NCBI GenBank assembly: GCA_963457665.1 | Contig: OY735207.1 | Location: forward strand, 54,540,779 to 54,604,778 | Origin: Thysanoteuthis rhombus | Taxonomy: Eukaryota; Mollusca; Cephalopoda; Oegopsida; Thysanoteuthidae | Length of the DNA: 64,000 nt | Direction: 5' to 3' | Part shown: positions 10,251 to 22,051 of the stretch, piece after piece | Position numbering within the stretch: position 1 is the first letter of the stretch | Layout of the letters: each line of letters starts with the position of its first letter | The notes under the pieces: generated by a model | Database searches by the model: none | Told to the model about the DNA's origin: nothing | The model's input: the letters and a program-made list of their open reading frames with translations, nothing else | Made by a program: the position numbers and the translations under genes

Positions 10251-12470
10251 TCATTTGAATGTTAATCACTCTTCAAAAAATTATAAACAATAATAAAATC
10301 TTGGTAGGTAAATGATTGCCCGAAAATCGATTGTTTGTACCTTCAATTTTTATCGATGGTTTCATATTATACTGCCTCCTTTCTGTTTCAAATAATTAGG
10401 AAGTTATTGAAATTGTTATGCATGGGGCCCCTGAAATGTTTAATTCGACCCGTGTGTGTCTTCCTGAAGGTAAAGAGATAAAAATCCAAACGTTAGAATA
10501 CGACTCTCCCGGGTTTCTTGGTTGATGGTTTTTCGCTATTTGTATTGGGGCATTTAATCGCTTAACCCCCCTGAAATTCTAGTAATGGATATTTTAAACG
10601 CTTTCGAAATTCCTTCCAGCTGTTCGCAGCTGGACTTACAGGTTGGTCAATGCCTTTAGCTGACATTCCTCGAAAAGGCTTCTAGCATCTAATTACTTGA
10701 CCATCAAATGTCGAATAAAGACTGGGCCTTGACATCTCGAAGAGCCTTTAAATAAAGAGTAAGGATTAGGAACGATGATAGTACAGAACAAAAAGGAGAG
10801 GAAGTGTTTGTTTTTTTTTTTGTTTTTTTTTAATAATTGAAATCGATCAACCACGTTAAAGATCTAAATACAATTTATGAAATACTAGTTATAACACATG
10901 AAAAAAAAATCACGGACATATTTGAATTTCTTTAAGAGTTTTCTTTAGAGAAGGAGCTGTATGTATAAATATTTAAACGTGTGTGTTTACACACATTACT
11001 TCGAGACTTTATGGTTTCGCTATTTTAAAGCTGTTCATAGAGTGAATAAATGTGTATCTTATCAATTTCATGAAAGGCTTTTATCAAAGAGGGACTGCAC
11101 TCGTTTAAATGGCAGAATCCATAGTTATGGACAGAGAAGCGCACCGAAAAAGTCACATTGATCATCATTATATAGGTAGATAGTTATTGGGTTGACACTG
11201 ATGTGAAATCATTGTGACTGAAATGATAGAAAACCCACATGTGATTTGCAAGCTGTCAGTCAAGGTTCGAGTGCCGCTCTCAATGAACCTTTGAACTGTT
11301 ATTGTTGTTGAGTTGTTCATCTGGCTTCTCCTTTGTCTAATTGAGTTCGAAGTCAACAAACCACGCCTAGAAACAGAACAAGTGGGAAATTCTGAAACAA
11401 ATGTAAACAAAAAAGAAACGTAAGAATCGGACTTGACTTTCTTTTACGAAGTACAAACTCAACTAGATCCTCCATTTCTAAGGCTCTTAAAATGAACTAG
11501 CATTTTAGTCAATCTCGCAATATTCATTTTCTCCAACAATTTTCTCTATTTCTCTACACTGGATTTGAAATCTGACCGAAGTGACTTTTTCTGTTTGTTT
11601 CATTGTCGGTAATGATTAACCTAATCATTTATTTATACCTTTTTAATAGCTTTGAAGTAGAGGACTTTCAGGTCTTGAAGGAAATACGAGAATGTGTAGT
11701 AACGGCTTGAACTCCATTTTAGGTATATATTTTTATCAAAATGGAATACGACCTAAAGTGTTGCTGAATATAGAATGGGAATTTGCTCAATCTGTCTGAT
11801 ACGGTTTCTCCTTGAAAATTGCATTTTACCACCACCCCAAACAGTTACGGGCTCTAGGTATTTCACTCTAGATGGTTATCAATAATTTCCAAAAAGTTAT
11901 GTTTTTTTAGGAATTAACAAAATGAAACTGTTAGAACGGAAGGCTAAAACGGTAATCCTTATCGTAAGTTTTTTGTTTATATGTAGAATATGCCTTTGCT
12001 TGATATTAATCAACAAGTCGGAATTATTTATCTTTTTTACAATCACTGCATTTATAGGGTTCCAATTTATTTTTAGTATCCATATAATCTAAAGATATTA
12101 CATATAAAAATTCATGACAGGCTCCATATAGCTGTGGATAACCGCCTGGAGGGCGTGTATTTTCATAATGTATTTTACTTGAGGATATTTTCTTGGTTTG
12201 GCTAAGATTATGAAGTCTGCTTTTCTCGTATATGGATGCACTGTCACCTTTAGTCTGTTATAAAATTAAAAGAATGAAATTAGTTTGTTTTTAACCAAAT
12301 ATCAGAATTCATTAGAAAAATTGGAGATTTCCCCCTCTACAGTATGCGACTTTGTTTGTTCTGGGGCAATTAGCGTTATTTTTCTGATTATGTCTTAGAT
12401 GATAATCTGAAATATACTTATACAACGGATAAATTTGCACATTTTCAAAGAGATAAAGCGAGAAAAATAA
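10251..12470. other. Intergenic or intronic, nothing recognised
   Basis: About 2.2 kb of AT-rich DNA. The short open frames near 10961 and 11168 resemble no family. Pieces such as GGGGCCCCTGAAATG (around 10423) look like decayed hAT-type repeat ends but cannot be delimited. Confidence 0.4.
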
Positions 12471-12474
12471 TGGC

Positions 12475-12610
12475 ATATGAATATCACTGTCCTGGTCCCA
12501 AAAGCAAAGTTTGAAGGGAATAATAGCAATCGTCTATACTTTTTATACATAAGCAATCAGGAAATAACACTCATTACCAAGGAACGAACATCGCGTTACA
12601 CTGCGTTATT
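12475..12610 (+). repeat. Family R repeat
   Basis: ATCACTGTCCTGGTCCCAAA then AGCAAAGTTTGAAGGGAATA aligns with the copy at 9003-9125. Both end close to an ATCGCGTTNCAC motif. Confidence 0.6.
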
Positions 12611-12753
12611 TTTTTGACTAATTTACCTCAGAAAATGTGACGTTGAAAAAATTATCATTGAACGTGGACAGTCTTAAATGCGATTCGGAATTTTTAAATT
12701 CTGACTGTGGCTACTTTTCTGATTTTGGTGTTAATATCCGAAAAAAAAAGACC

Positions 12754-13160
12754 CATGCGCAGATCCAGGATTTTGAGCAGGGGTCCGAAGGGAAAATTAA
12801 TTTTTACAAATAAATACACGAAAATGGAAACAAACTTCAAAGATCAAAAATAATAATTTGACATGATCAGGCATTTTTCACTTATATTTGAGTCCTAGCT
12901 TTTTCACGCTACGATTGACAAACTTGATTATTTTTTTAAATTATTCAAAAAAAAAAACAATGAATAAAGAAAACGCATAGAATAAAATGGAAGACATCTT
13001 ATGTTAAATGAAAAACTAAATGTTCTTTGTTAAGGTCAATTTATGATTACTTGGGATTATTTGGGGGGGGAGGTTAATTTCTTTTTCTAGATATTTAGGA
13101 TTTTATTGAAATTGTGCTTTGCCCGAGCACGGGCCCCCTAGACCACCCCATCCGCGCCTG
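12754..13160. mobile_element. hAT MITE of the GGATCC-end family, 407 bp
   Basis: It starts CATGCGCAGATCCAGGATTT and its other end reads CAGGCGCGGATGGGG on the minus strand. The interior motif TTTGCCCGAGCACGG recurs at 51010-51024 in a second partial copy. Other members of the end family are at 17909-18207, 18906-19135 and 54758-54978. Non-coding. Confidence 0.6.
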
Positions 13161-14534
13161 GGACCCTTCTGTACATCACAGCATTTGGCTTTGATTTTAT
13201 CGGTGACATTCCAAGAATTTTAGACAACAAAGAAAGAATGAAAGTCATGTTGCTCAACGTTCCACAATAATCTGATCAAATGAACAACACTCAGTCCCTG
13301 CTCGATTCGGAACAGCGGTGTACAGACTTAACTCGCTATCCGAAAGTAGAATGTTCCGATGAGAACGCTATTTTCGTTTTTCGCCGTTTCCTATAAAAGC
13401 GAAAAAGTGGCCGAAGGTGAACTCTCGAAAATCAGGGGATGCCTTTAAACACCGGTCTTCTGTTCACTATAATTAAATGTTCTCTGAAAGATTATTTAAT
13501 GAATGTTTTTAACAGAGAAAACAGTTACTTCCAATAAGCATTTTAGGGCTAAGTGAGAATAATTGGCATTAATATAGATAATTGCATCATGATAAAGAGA
13601 AGGGTCGTACTTGAGGCATTATGCACAGTGCAGCTACCTAGGCCCCCAAGATTTTAGGATACCCCTGGAAAATGTCTTTAAAATTTTTGCAGAAAAAATA
13701 GTTCATAGTCTCTACTGAACTAGTTTGACTATTTATTAGGTTACATCGAGATAGACTTTACGTCGAATGAAACATGAGAATTTTATATTTCATTTTTGTT
13801 TTAATTTGTTTGTTTTCGTAACTAGATATTATTTTCTCTTGGATTTTTAGCCATTTATTCTTTAGCTTATTTCATTTTGGAAAACGCGAAAAAAGGCGTC
13901 CCACGGTCACTGGTTGTATTTTTGTAAAATCAGTGGTACCCGAACGAAGCTTATACATAAAAAAAAGACTTCCCACAGAAAATGGGTTAATTGTCATCTG
14001 TTAAGTTTTATTTTCTAGCTTAAACCTGTGAAAGTAGATAAATTTATTTCTGGGCGAAAAAATAATTGTTTGAACGAGAGTCGGTTTTATTTTCCTATTT
14101 TAGTTTTAATTTAGTTACGTTTTTTGATTATTCGAAAATCTAGTAATTACCCGTGAAAAAATCACGATTTTTTTTTTGTTTAATTCTAATAGAAAAGATG
14201 AGTTCGAGCAATTTTTTACATTCTCTTTACTTTGAGACTCAGCAGTTCACTACTTCCAAGCTGTTGATAGTGTACATCTTTGTCTTATCAATTTAATTTG
14301 AGGTTTTATTAAAAAGTGACTGGACACGCTCAAGTAGAGTCTATTGTTTCAAATGGTAGGTAGGAGATATTTTTATCTTCCTTTTATTCCGACTGAAGAT
14401 GATTACTGCATTCCTTGCATTGTTTATAAAATATATGTTTTTTTTTTCAAGTTATAAAAAATTTATATTTTTTGCATAAATGTATTTATTTGGATGAAAT
14501 AAGCCCTTGCGTGTTTGCAACATCGTTTATATGT
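13161..14534. other. Mostly unrecognised; includes one family I copy
   Basis: The stretch 13605-13870 is a diverged family I repeat (CAGTGCAGCTACCTAGGCCC, then CCCAAGATTTTAGG). The rest is AT-rich with no gene or array that I can identify. Confidence 0.4.
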
Positions 14535-14765
14535 AAAACTTGTCGGTTTGGCTCAGTTGGTGAGAGAGTCGGCTACCAATCACTTGGTCTTGATTTCAAA
14601 TTACGGTAGGGAAATCTTAATTTTTGCTCTCCCAACTTTATTGAGGATAGTTCTTGTTACGGTAGGAAAACAGTCAACTGATCATAATCAGTACTACGAA
14701 CAAAGTCAACTCCAGATTTTTACGGGAGTTTGATGACAAAAAATTCATTTCCTAACGACCAACAA
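14535..14765 (+). mobile_element. tRNA-derived SINE, family A
   Basis: A tRNA-like head starts near 14541, with an RNA polymerase III box A-like TGGCTCAGTTGGTGAGAGAG at 14549-14568 and a decayed box B (TTGATTTCAAATTA, about 14590-14603). A shared body follows, including TCTTGTTACGGTAGGAAAAC and AAAGTCAACTCCAG. Minus-strand copies lie at 15160-15665, 18370-18620, 48565-48800 and 62585-62830. This is the only plus-strand copy in the window. Confidence 0.7.
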
Positions 14766-15159
14766 CTGAATGACCAGAAAGAGAGAATAAAATGGTGAGA
14801 AATTAGAACAATACCTTGAATAGTGTGGGCTTTGAAGTAGTACCGTTAAGGTATTTCTGTACAAATTAATGTAACTAAGTATCAACAGCAAAGAAAAAAT
14901 GCATCATATCATAATACTTTGAACGAAAAATCATGGAACGAATTAACTGCTTTATTGAAAGTATACCAGTATTCAGTTTGTATACATTGATAGAAAAATC
15001 GAAATAGATTTGAATATCGTTAAAAATATGAAAGCATTTCTTGCGTGAGAAATGAATTCAATTGTTGCTTTTCGTAAATGAAATTTAGAATCAAAATAAA
15101 GTGTATAAACACAAAGAAAATAAATAAAATGCATTGACTTATCCAGATTTCAAATGGTA

Positions 15160-15438
15160 GTTCAGATCCGTGGTTCTGACATTCAATCTTATTGTCAATC
15201 TCCAGTACAAGGTCTGGAGTGGACTTTGTTTTCCTACCATAACAAGAACAATCCTCACAAAATGAAAGATGTGAAACTCATATCTCTCTACCTTGATCTG
15301 AATTCACGACTAACTAATTGAGCGAAGTTTTCAAGTCTGATATCAACGAAAATTTATCACACGATACACACTGGCTTATTTTGTACAAACAAATGAATAT
15401 ATTTATACAACACACATATATATATATATGTGTGTATA

Positions 15439-15479
<41 letters not shown>

Positions 15480-15482
15480 ATA

Positions 15483-15532
<50 letters not shown>

Positions 15533-15665
15533 CAGTACAAATGTTGCAATAATTATCTTAAGTTGGAGTGGAGTTTGACCTTGCATCAGCCAGTCTTGTT
15601 CACTTTGACAGTCGAACAACCGGTGTCTTTTTTTTTCAGACTTGGGAAGCAACTGTGTTACCCAT
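15160..15665 (-). mobile_element. tRNA-derived SINE, family A, with internal TA/TG microsatellite
   Basis: The body (TTTTCCTACCATAACAAGAA near 15229), the region opposite the tRNA head (about 15300-15340) and the end CAACGAAAATTTATCACACG (near 15345) match the other family A copies. Past an expanded TA/TG tract (15410-15535) the match resumes: GGAGTTTGACCTTGCATCAG then CCAGTCTTG also follows the copy at 48565. So the microsatellite grew inside or at the edge of the element. Confidence 0.65.
15410..15535. repeat. Compound TA/TG microsatellite
   Basis: Alternating purine-pyrimidine DNA of about 125 bp (TA runs with TGTGTG islands), lying in a family A SINE. Frames stay open across it by composition only. 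Confidence 0.9.
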
Positions 15666-15856
15666 CACATAAGAAATGAATTTTGTGTTCATTTCTCCAA
15701 CGATTCATAGAGATCAAATCAAAATATTCTACGACTGAACAACCTTGAGGCATTATTTGCCGAGAAAAATAATCTTCGGAAGTTTGAAGAAAAAAAGAGT
15801 CTTGGCAACTTGCATCAATTAGACCTTAAATATATGTGAGCAGAACTGATTATGAT

Positions 15857-15987
15857 CAGAGCTGGTCCCAGACATAAGCAAGCGAAGCAGCTACTTAAGC
15901 GCCCATGACCAACAGAGCCCCCTCCCCAAGAACAGGCTCTCCAAATCAAATTCTGCTTAGGGCCCCTAAAAGCTTGGAACAGCCCTG
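15857..15987. mobile_element. Short hAT-like MITE, 131 bp
   Basis: The left end CAGAGCTGGTCCCAG and the right end, read inward, CAGGGCTGTTCC form inverted repeats. The interior CATAAGCAAGCGAAGCAGCT followed by ACTTAAGCGCCC is a pattern I know from hAT MITEs in many animals (CAGGGCCGGTCCCAG...). No clear 8-bp target duplication. Confidence 0.55.
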
Positions 15988-15989
15988 AT

Positions 15990-16300
15990 GGGATTGTGGG
16001 GAGATGAATTTCTCAAGCTGAAATATTTCCACAAATCGATGGAGCAAACAAAGCTGCTTCCTGTATTGCATGACATACGAGATAACAATTTTGATCGAAA
16101 GATCCATTGAGTACCATTCATTGTTTTTATAGCAAGTGTGGGTTTTGCTGGAGGGCAAGTCTGATGTCTTAAGACGGACTGCATTACAGAACACAAGGTC
16201 CCTAAGTGCCTTGCTATTTCCCCAGAGCAGGAGGGAAGAAATGGGTTCATGCCTTTCCCAAGGGCATTAGCGTGAAGTGAACGCAAACAGTTTTTCATTA
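15990..16300 (-). mobile_element. Family B SINE fragment
   Basis: The end GGGTTCATGCCTTTCCCAAG then GGCATTAGCGTGAAGTGAAC matches the junction region of the family B SINEs at 29229-29530, 59945-60080 and 63340-63625. The tRNA-like head is missing or too decayed to see. Confidence 0.45.
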
Positions 16301-16424
16301 AGTTTTGATATCGTTAAGCGCTGAAACATTCAATAGCGAAAAACATACTAAAGAAAATTATGAAAAATGACTTTGTTAAAACTGTATGTGATATATTATT
16401 ACTTTCAAATTTCCCTTTAGTGAG

Positions 16425-16650
16425 CAGGGCAGTGATATTCAAACGTTATTCTTTTTCTTACTTCATGCGCAAACTCCCCCGTTGCCCAATTAAAAATAAG
16501 TAGATTTCACTTTATCACTGCACTGATTGTAAAGAGCAAAGTCATGAGGGGATGACTGAAATTCTCAGATACTTTTTAAACATAATCAATCAGAAAATAA
16601 CACTTGTGTTCCATGAATTAAAAAAAAATGTTGTTATATTCAGAGATAAA
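16425..16650. repeat. Family R repeat, inverted pair, decayed
   Basis: It carries CAGTGATATTCAAACGTTAT near 16430 (reverse orientation) and ATCACTGCACTGATTGTAAA near 16515 with GAGCAAAGTCATGAGGGGAT. The order resembles the pair at 4836-5010, so family R may be a foldback element. Confidence 0.4.
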
Positions 16651-16689
16651 ATTGTTTTGAAATACACTCAAATTGTCATGGTTTTAGTT

Positions 16690-17015
16690 GAGACTTCTGG
16701 AGCAAAATAAATGGGCTCCATTCTGTCGTTTACAAACAATGGAACGTCCTCTCCAGGGCTCATGCCTGAGCAAAGCGTATGGAGATCCTTGGATGCCCAG
16801 TGTCCAACACACTCACCCCCCTCTAGGGCTTGCTGCCGTAGTTCAGAGGAGGGCATCAAGTTGGACAATTCCTTTGACTGTCTTCTCAAGAGAGCTCAGT
16901 TTGCAATAGATTTACCAAAGGCATTAAAAGAAATCATAAACAGCCCCGACCGACGTCTGAACTCGTCTCACAGATTCTATTGTCTGTGCCATTACCGACA
17001 CCAGCAATCTCACCT
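16690..17015. repeat. GC-richer block, possible SINE body
   Basis: This block is clearly richer in G and C than its surroundings. Its style (AGGGCTTGCTGCCGTAGTTC, GAGGAGGGCATCAAGTTGGA) resembles family B SINE bodies. Short frames are open on both strands, but they look like no protein family. I call it a repeat tentatively. Confidence 0.3.
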
Positions 17016-17267
17016 CTAACATTGATAATTATTATTCTTTAGACATAAATTGATGTTGAATCTGGACTTCTTTGCTGGGTGATTTTTTTTTTTTTTGCGT
17101 TCTTGGGGGGGGGGGTTCTCAACCAAACAGAAAAATGGTTAAGAAAAAGCAGATGGATTGAAGATTTGTAACTAATTTTCCTGAACGAAAGGGACGTATT
17201 TTTGGTAGGGGGGAGGTGTTGTTGCTTTTTTTTTTTTTTTTTAGATTGGAGAGATATATGTATTACA

Positions 17268-17590
17268 CTGTGTTTCTGTCTGTCCACACGAAATCACCAA
17301 AAGTGACTTCATTGAAATTTTGTGGAAGGATGGGCCATTGGTTATGAGAGAAGTGATTTAAATTTGGGGGCTAACACAGGCATTTGCTTTCTTCACATAT
17401 TTCTATATTAGATCATGTCTGTCTGCGCGATATCTCCGAAAGTTCTTGATGAATTTCAATGATATTTTATCGAGGGTTGGGCCATAGGATAAGGTAGGAG
17501 CGATTGAATTTTCGGGCGGAGCATAGAATTTGTTTTCGATTGAGTTCGTGTACGGCTTCTGCAGAGGTATGCGCTCACTTGGTGCTTTTT
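17268..17590 (+). repeat. Dispersed CTGTCTGTCC-type repeat, two internal units
   Basis: Two diverged units of about 140 bp lie in tandem: 17278-17380 (CTGTCCACACGAAATCACC...GGATGGGCCATTGG) and 17418-17520 (CTGTCTGCGCGATATCTCC...GGTTGGGCCATAGG). The end CTGCAGAGGTATGCGCTCAC then TTGGTGC is followed by a T run. I recognise this layout (CTGTCTGTCCGCACGATATCTCCGAAAG... gaggtctgcgctct) as a repeat found in many aquatic animals and some bacteria. Its class is unknown to me. Confidence 0.5.
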
Positions 17591-17686
17591 TTTAAATAGT
17601 TTTTTGATGATTCATTTTGCAGACGTTAATTCTCAGTTATTCATGTACACGCTTGTGTGCGTGCAAACACATATTCACATGTGCAT

Positions 17687-17720
<34 letters not shown>
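17687..17720. repeat. CA microsatellite
   Basis: An uninterrupted CA run of about 34 bp. Confidence 0.9.
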
Positions 17721-17723
<3 letters not shown>

Positions 17724-17908
17724 AACATAATGACCTTTAAGGCGAGTATTACCAGATTTTCAGTTAAAAACAATAGTGACAGGCCTGTATTAGTTTCTTT
17801 GACATGATTCACGGAATTAGAACCCTGTGTCTATTAATGAAATGGAGTCAAATGAAATGGATGCCAGTCAGTGAATAGTAAGAATAATTTAAATCTGGAT
17901 GGATGGTC

Positions 17909-18207
17909 CATAGGGCGGATCCAGGATTCTGCTCAGGGGAGGTCCATTTTTTTCTGTCAGTCTAATTAGACAATGGGTATAATGTTTTTGAAGGTTAATT
18001 TATGATTACTTGGGATTATTAGTTTGTTTGTCTTAGGGTTTTTTTTTGGCGGGGGGTCATTTTTGTTTTTACGTTTCTTTTTTTCTGGGGGGGGGACTGC
18101 AATTAATAAAATTTTCTTATCTTTTTTTAAACTTGTTTGATCTTGCTTAGTCCGGATAGGAAAAATGTCCAAGCACACACTAATACACTTTCTTGAATCC
18201 GCACCTG
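17909..18207. mobile_element. hAT MITE of the GGATCC-end family
   Basis: The left end GGGCGGATCCAGGATTCTGC pairs with a right end that reads CAGGTGCGGATTCAAG on the minus strand. The interior GGTTAATTTATGATTACTTG then GGATTATT is shared with the element at 12754-13160, and (reverse strand) with 18906-19135 and 54758-54978. Homopolymer G and T runs have expanded inside it. Confidence 0.6.
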
Positions 18208-18369
18208 ATCGGGTTATGAAACCTAAAATTTAGATATCTCTGTCAATCTTTTTTTTTTCTCTAAATCTTCATTACGACTAGCTGAATCCATGGAAATTCC
18301 AAGGGTGTTTATTATCTCTTGCCTCATGCCCCTGTTCCTCTCTTACCCTTTGCCTTTCTTGGCAAACTC

Positions 18370-18620
18370 CCAAACTGAGGATGACTTTATTTTTCTACCG
18401 TAACAAGAACAACCCACACCAAAATGAGAAATGGAAACCAATATGTAAAATTCACATTCCTACCATGATTAGAACTCACAACCAACTGATTGCCGTGGGG
18501 GTTGGCTGTCTTACTGACTAAACTAAAAGGACAAGTCTTGGGTATTAACGAAAATTCATCAAACAGGTATACACGGGCTAATTCAATTCAAATAGATAAA
18601 TACATTTATGTAAAAAGAAT
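18370..18620 (-). mobile_element. tRNA-derived SINE, family A
   Basis: Reverse copy of the element at 14535: TTTTTCTACCGTAACAAGAA, then ATGTAAAATTCACATTCCTA, a head region near 18480-18540, and TTAACGAAAATTCATC at the 5' end. It ends in an AT-rich run near 18600. Confidence 0.65.
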
Positions 18621-18905
18621 GTATTTTTGTAACAGTTTTTTTAAATTATTTTAATCATATGCATCTTTATATCTATTATACAAACATGGATTAGTTTCAT
18701 AGTCAAAAATCTTACTTCCCTCTTATTAAACTAACAACCTTTCCTTCCTGTCTCCTCTCTTCCTAATCTCTCATTAAACTGCCTAAGTTTCTCTTCTGTC
18801 CCCTTTCTTCCTACCCTTTCATCAAACTACCTAACTTTTCTCCTTGTGTTACTACTGGAAGCGTAACATTTGAACGCAGATAGGAACGAACAGATCAATA
18901 TTATA

Positions 18906-19135
18906 CAGGCGTGGGTTCAAAGGGTCCTGACCCTCTTTGATCAGGCAAAACAAAATAAAAAATTTCTTCAAATATGTAGGCTGATATTTTTTATGAATAA
19001 AATCCCCAATTTATCACAAGTAATCACGAATTAACTTTAAAATAAAAAATCCATTGTCTAATTAGACAGATGGAGTGAAAAGAAATCTTTTTCAAATTGG
19101 ACCCACATCTGCTCAAAATCCTGGATCCGCCCCTG
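18906..19135. mobile_element. hAT MITE of the GGATCC-end family, 230 bp
   Basis: The left end CAGGCGTGGGTTCAAAGGG and the right end ATCCTGGATCCGCCCCTG form inverted repeats, the second being a textbook hAT-type terminus. The interior CCATTGTCTAATTAGACA is shared with 54758-54978. Non-coding. Confidence 0.7.
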
Positions 19136-19589
19136 ACGGAAATTTTTTTATCTTTTATTTCTGCAATACAGGAAAACTACTTTTAATTAATGATCCATTA
19201 AAGATGAGGCAATTTGTAGTTGATCATTAAGTGAAGTCATGGAGTTAATTGTCCGTTGAATCTTGAGACGCGAAAAAGAATCTGTGTGGCACCAGATCTG
19301 AGGTCCCCGCAATCAAGCCATTAGTCTCCACGTGTGGAGGATGGTGCTCGCTTCGTATTTATCCCCTCACTAATCCTGGTCCCCTGCGTAAACACAAAAT
19401 ATGGGTGGCATGTCAGGCAGATGACAACATCACCTCCCGTGACGATCATGTCACGTGATCTATGACATCAGATACTTAGGGGAGAATGAAAGCAGACAGG
19501 AGCGGCTTAAGTTGTTGTTAAGGTGTACAATTTCTCTCCTCATTCAGTTTTGATGTAAAAAGGCCTCTGAGTTAGGAGACCACTTTCTT

Positions 19590-19700
19590 ATCAATTCCAC
19601 TCCGACATTTTTACAAGTTATTTAGGATCCCGACTGAAGTGCTGCCATCTGATGGAATAGCGAAACGTAGGGAAATGACATTAATTTAAATGTGGTGCGG
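19590..19700 (+). repeat. Direct repeat D1
   Basis: ATTCCACTCCGACATTTTTA then CAAGTTATTTAGGATCCCGA is repeated with moderate divergence at 20212-20315 (D2). Both run on through CTGAAGTGCTGNCAT and GATGGAATAGC. The pair brackets the hAT MITE at 19706-20211. Confidence 0.65.
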
Positions 19701-19705
19701 GGAAA

Positions 19706-20211
19706 CAGTGAGGGATTAAGCTAGTGCGGGGCCAGCAGCATATGTTATAAAGGTGTCCCAATTCAAAGAAATACACATAAATATTGAAACGCGTACAATT
19801 TCCAGTTGGAAAGTAATTAATTATTTTCATTTGCTCTACAGCCAGATAATACGACAAATATATCAGTAATTGTATTCGTTTGTTTTCATTTTGATCTTTG
19901 TACAGTGGCTGTGACTCCAGTTTCAAATACCTTCGTACTTATGGGTTGTATATTAGTCACATAGATACAACACTACCATTGTTTTAATAACAACACTGAT
20001 TGAATGTGATTACAGGCAACAATTGCTAACCTTAGGCAGCCACTTGTTCGTATAAGTTGGGGGCAGTATAGTACAAAGGTGATAGGGAAAGTGCAGGATC
20101 ACTGAATCGTAATTGATAGCTTGGAAGCAATCGGTGCGGGGCCCTTGAAATTGCGGGGCGTGAAGTGACTGCTACTCTTGAATCCTCCATTCTAAAGCTA
20201 AGCCGGTACAG
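19706..20211. mobile_element. hAT MITE (family P), second copy
   Basis: It starts CAGTGAGGGATTAAGCTAGT and ends AGCTAAGCCGGTACAG. It aligns with 7916-8348 over CCAGATAATACGACAAATAT, CAATTTCAAATACTTTCGTA-like and CACATAGATAC stretches. No clear 8-bp duplication. Confidence 0.55.
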
Positions 20212-20315
20212 ATTCCATTCCGACATTTTACAGGTTATTTAAGATTCCGACTGAAGTGCTGGCATTTGATGGAATAGCAAAATCATCGGGAGATGTTAAA
20301 TGCAAGGTGGGGGGG
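20212..20315 (+). repeat. Direct repeat D2
   Basis: Second copy of D1 (19590-19700), starting at the right edge of the family P element. At about 100 bp it is far longer than a transposon target duplication. Confidence 0.6.
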
Positions 20316-20941
20316 GGCAGCAGAAATAAACTGGAAAGGAATAGGATTTTAAGCTGAAAAGACGCAGAATATATGTCGGCTTACAAGTACACCATTTATA
20401 ATCTTCTAAAAACTTGTATCCAGAGAGTTGTATTTATCTCATTGTCTATCTCTCTGTCTTAGTCTGTCTCAATCTCTGTATGTCCCTAATGCAATAAAGA
20501 CGAAAAATATTTGTTTCTACGGGGTTTTTTTGGGTTTTTTTCGATAAACTTATAAACGGTTGCATGCTACAAGCTGTAGATTTGTGTATAAGGGTAACTT
20601 GGCAACGGGAAGATGATCTCTGGCAACCTCTAGAGGTACATTTGGGATCAGATCAATCTTAGCGACTCGAGTCTATTTTGGTATTTTCAAATCTTACAGA
20701 TCGCTGCGCCATAAAGGCTACAATTTTATGTACATGGGTAACTTGATCCAAGGATGAGCTTAGGATAGGTGGTACTGATCTCTTGTCATCTAAAAGTCAG
20801 TTCAATTTGGGCGTTTTTCGAACCACCTGATTGGTTGCGATCTCTACTTTGAGAAGCTGTTGGATTTGACTACATAACCTTTTCAGTGTTTACTCTTCCC
20901 CCCCCCCCCCCGGGAAAAACCGGGTACCATAGCTAGTGCAT

Positions 20942-20945
<4 letters not shown>
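20316..20945 (+). repeat. Mostly unique, with two diverged tandem units
   Basis: Two similar stretches (about 20545-20680 and 20695-20820) each contain a GGGTAACTTG motif, followed by a GATC-rich segment and GATCTCT. They may be another dispersed CTGTCTGTCC-type repeat, since TCTCTCTGTCTTAGTCTGTC precedes them. No coding signal. Confidence 0.3.

Positions 20946-21021
<76 letters not shown>
20945..21021. repeat. TA microsatellite
   Basis: Nearly pure TA run of about 75 bp. Confidence 0.95.
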
Positions 21022-21024
<3 letters not shown>

Positions 21025-21612
21025 AGTGTGTGTGTAATTAGATTAGACAGTTTATGGCCAACAGAATGTCTATACAATTAGCATATGTATGTATAGACAC
21101 AGTGCTCAGATATTTTGATCTCAGGCATAAGTACTGATCTAGACGCAAATAATGCCGCCATTTCTACGTATACTATGCTAGTAATATAATAATTAATAAA
21201 CAAAACAGTTGACGAATTCATCGCTAAACTGCGATAGAACGAATTCATCAAGCTTAACAATGCTCTTTACAGACAGAAGTAATTGGAATTTAATGACCCT
21301 GTATTTATCGTTTAACCGTATTTGTTAGCCTCTTAGTCGCACTTGTTTACCCCCTCAAAAAATGTGTATCGAAATATTACACTGTGTCCACGTCTAATGT
21401 GTTGGTATAATGGATGGGAGAGCGAAAGCAAATACTCGTTCTCTCCAGCTGGGGTCGGTTGGGTTTGTTGCGAACAGTGATGAAGACAAAATATATGCGT
21501 GTCTTATAGGGCAGCAAACGAAAACACCGTATTTGCTTAATATGTTTTGGTTCAGATAAAATGTCTTCGCAAAGAATTTTCAAGATGTACAACATTAAGT
21601 TCGTAAAATTAA

Positions 21613-21614
<2 letters not shown>

Positions 21615-21686
<72 letters not shown>
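21615..21686. repeat. TA microsatellite
   Basis: Pure TA run of about 70 bp. Confidence 0.95.
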
Positions 21687-21689
<3 letters not shown>

Positions 21690-21965
21690 TTAAAGACGAA
21701 AAATAGTATTTCTATGGATGTCCAACACATCTCATGCTGAGATGTATTAGACGCACATCGAAATACTGTATCGGGTTCTTTTCCAAAACTTTTTTTTTTT
21801 TTGCTTTTTACAATATTAGCCCTGTCAAAATATATCTCAAAACTCAATTTTTGATATGAGTCATCGAGCACTCTTACTTATGATTTGGGGGGGAAATTAT
21901 CACTACTAAAATACTATACATGGAAACAAACACTTCCTAGTTTTAACAGTCGATTATTCCAATTA

Positions 21966-21974
21966 TATACATAT

Positions 21975-22047
<73 letters not shown>
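21966..22047. repeat. CA/TA microsatellite
   Basis: A short CA stretch passes into a TA run of about 60 bp. Confidence 0.95.
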
Positions 22048-22051
<4 letters not shown>

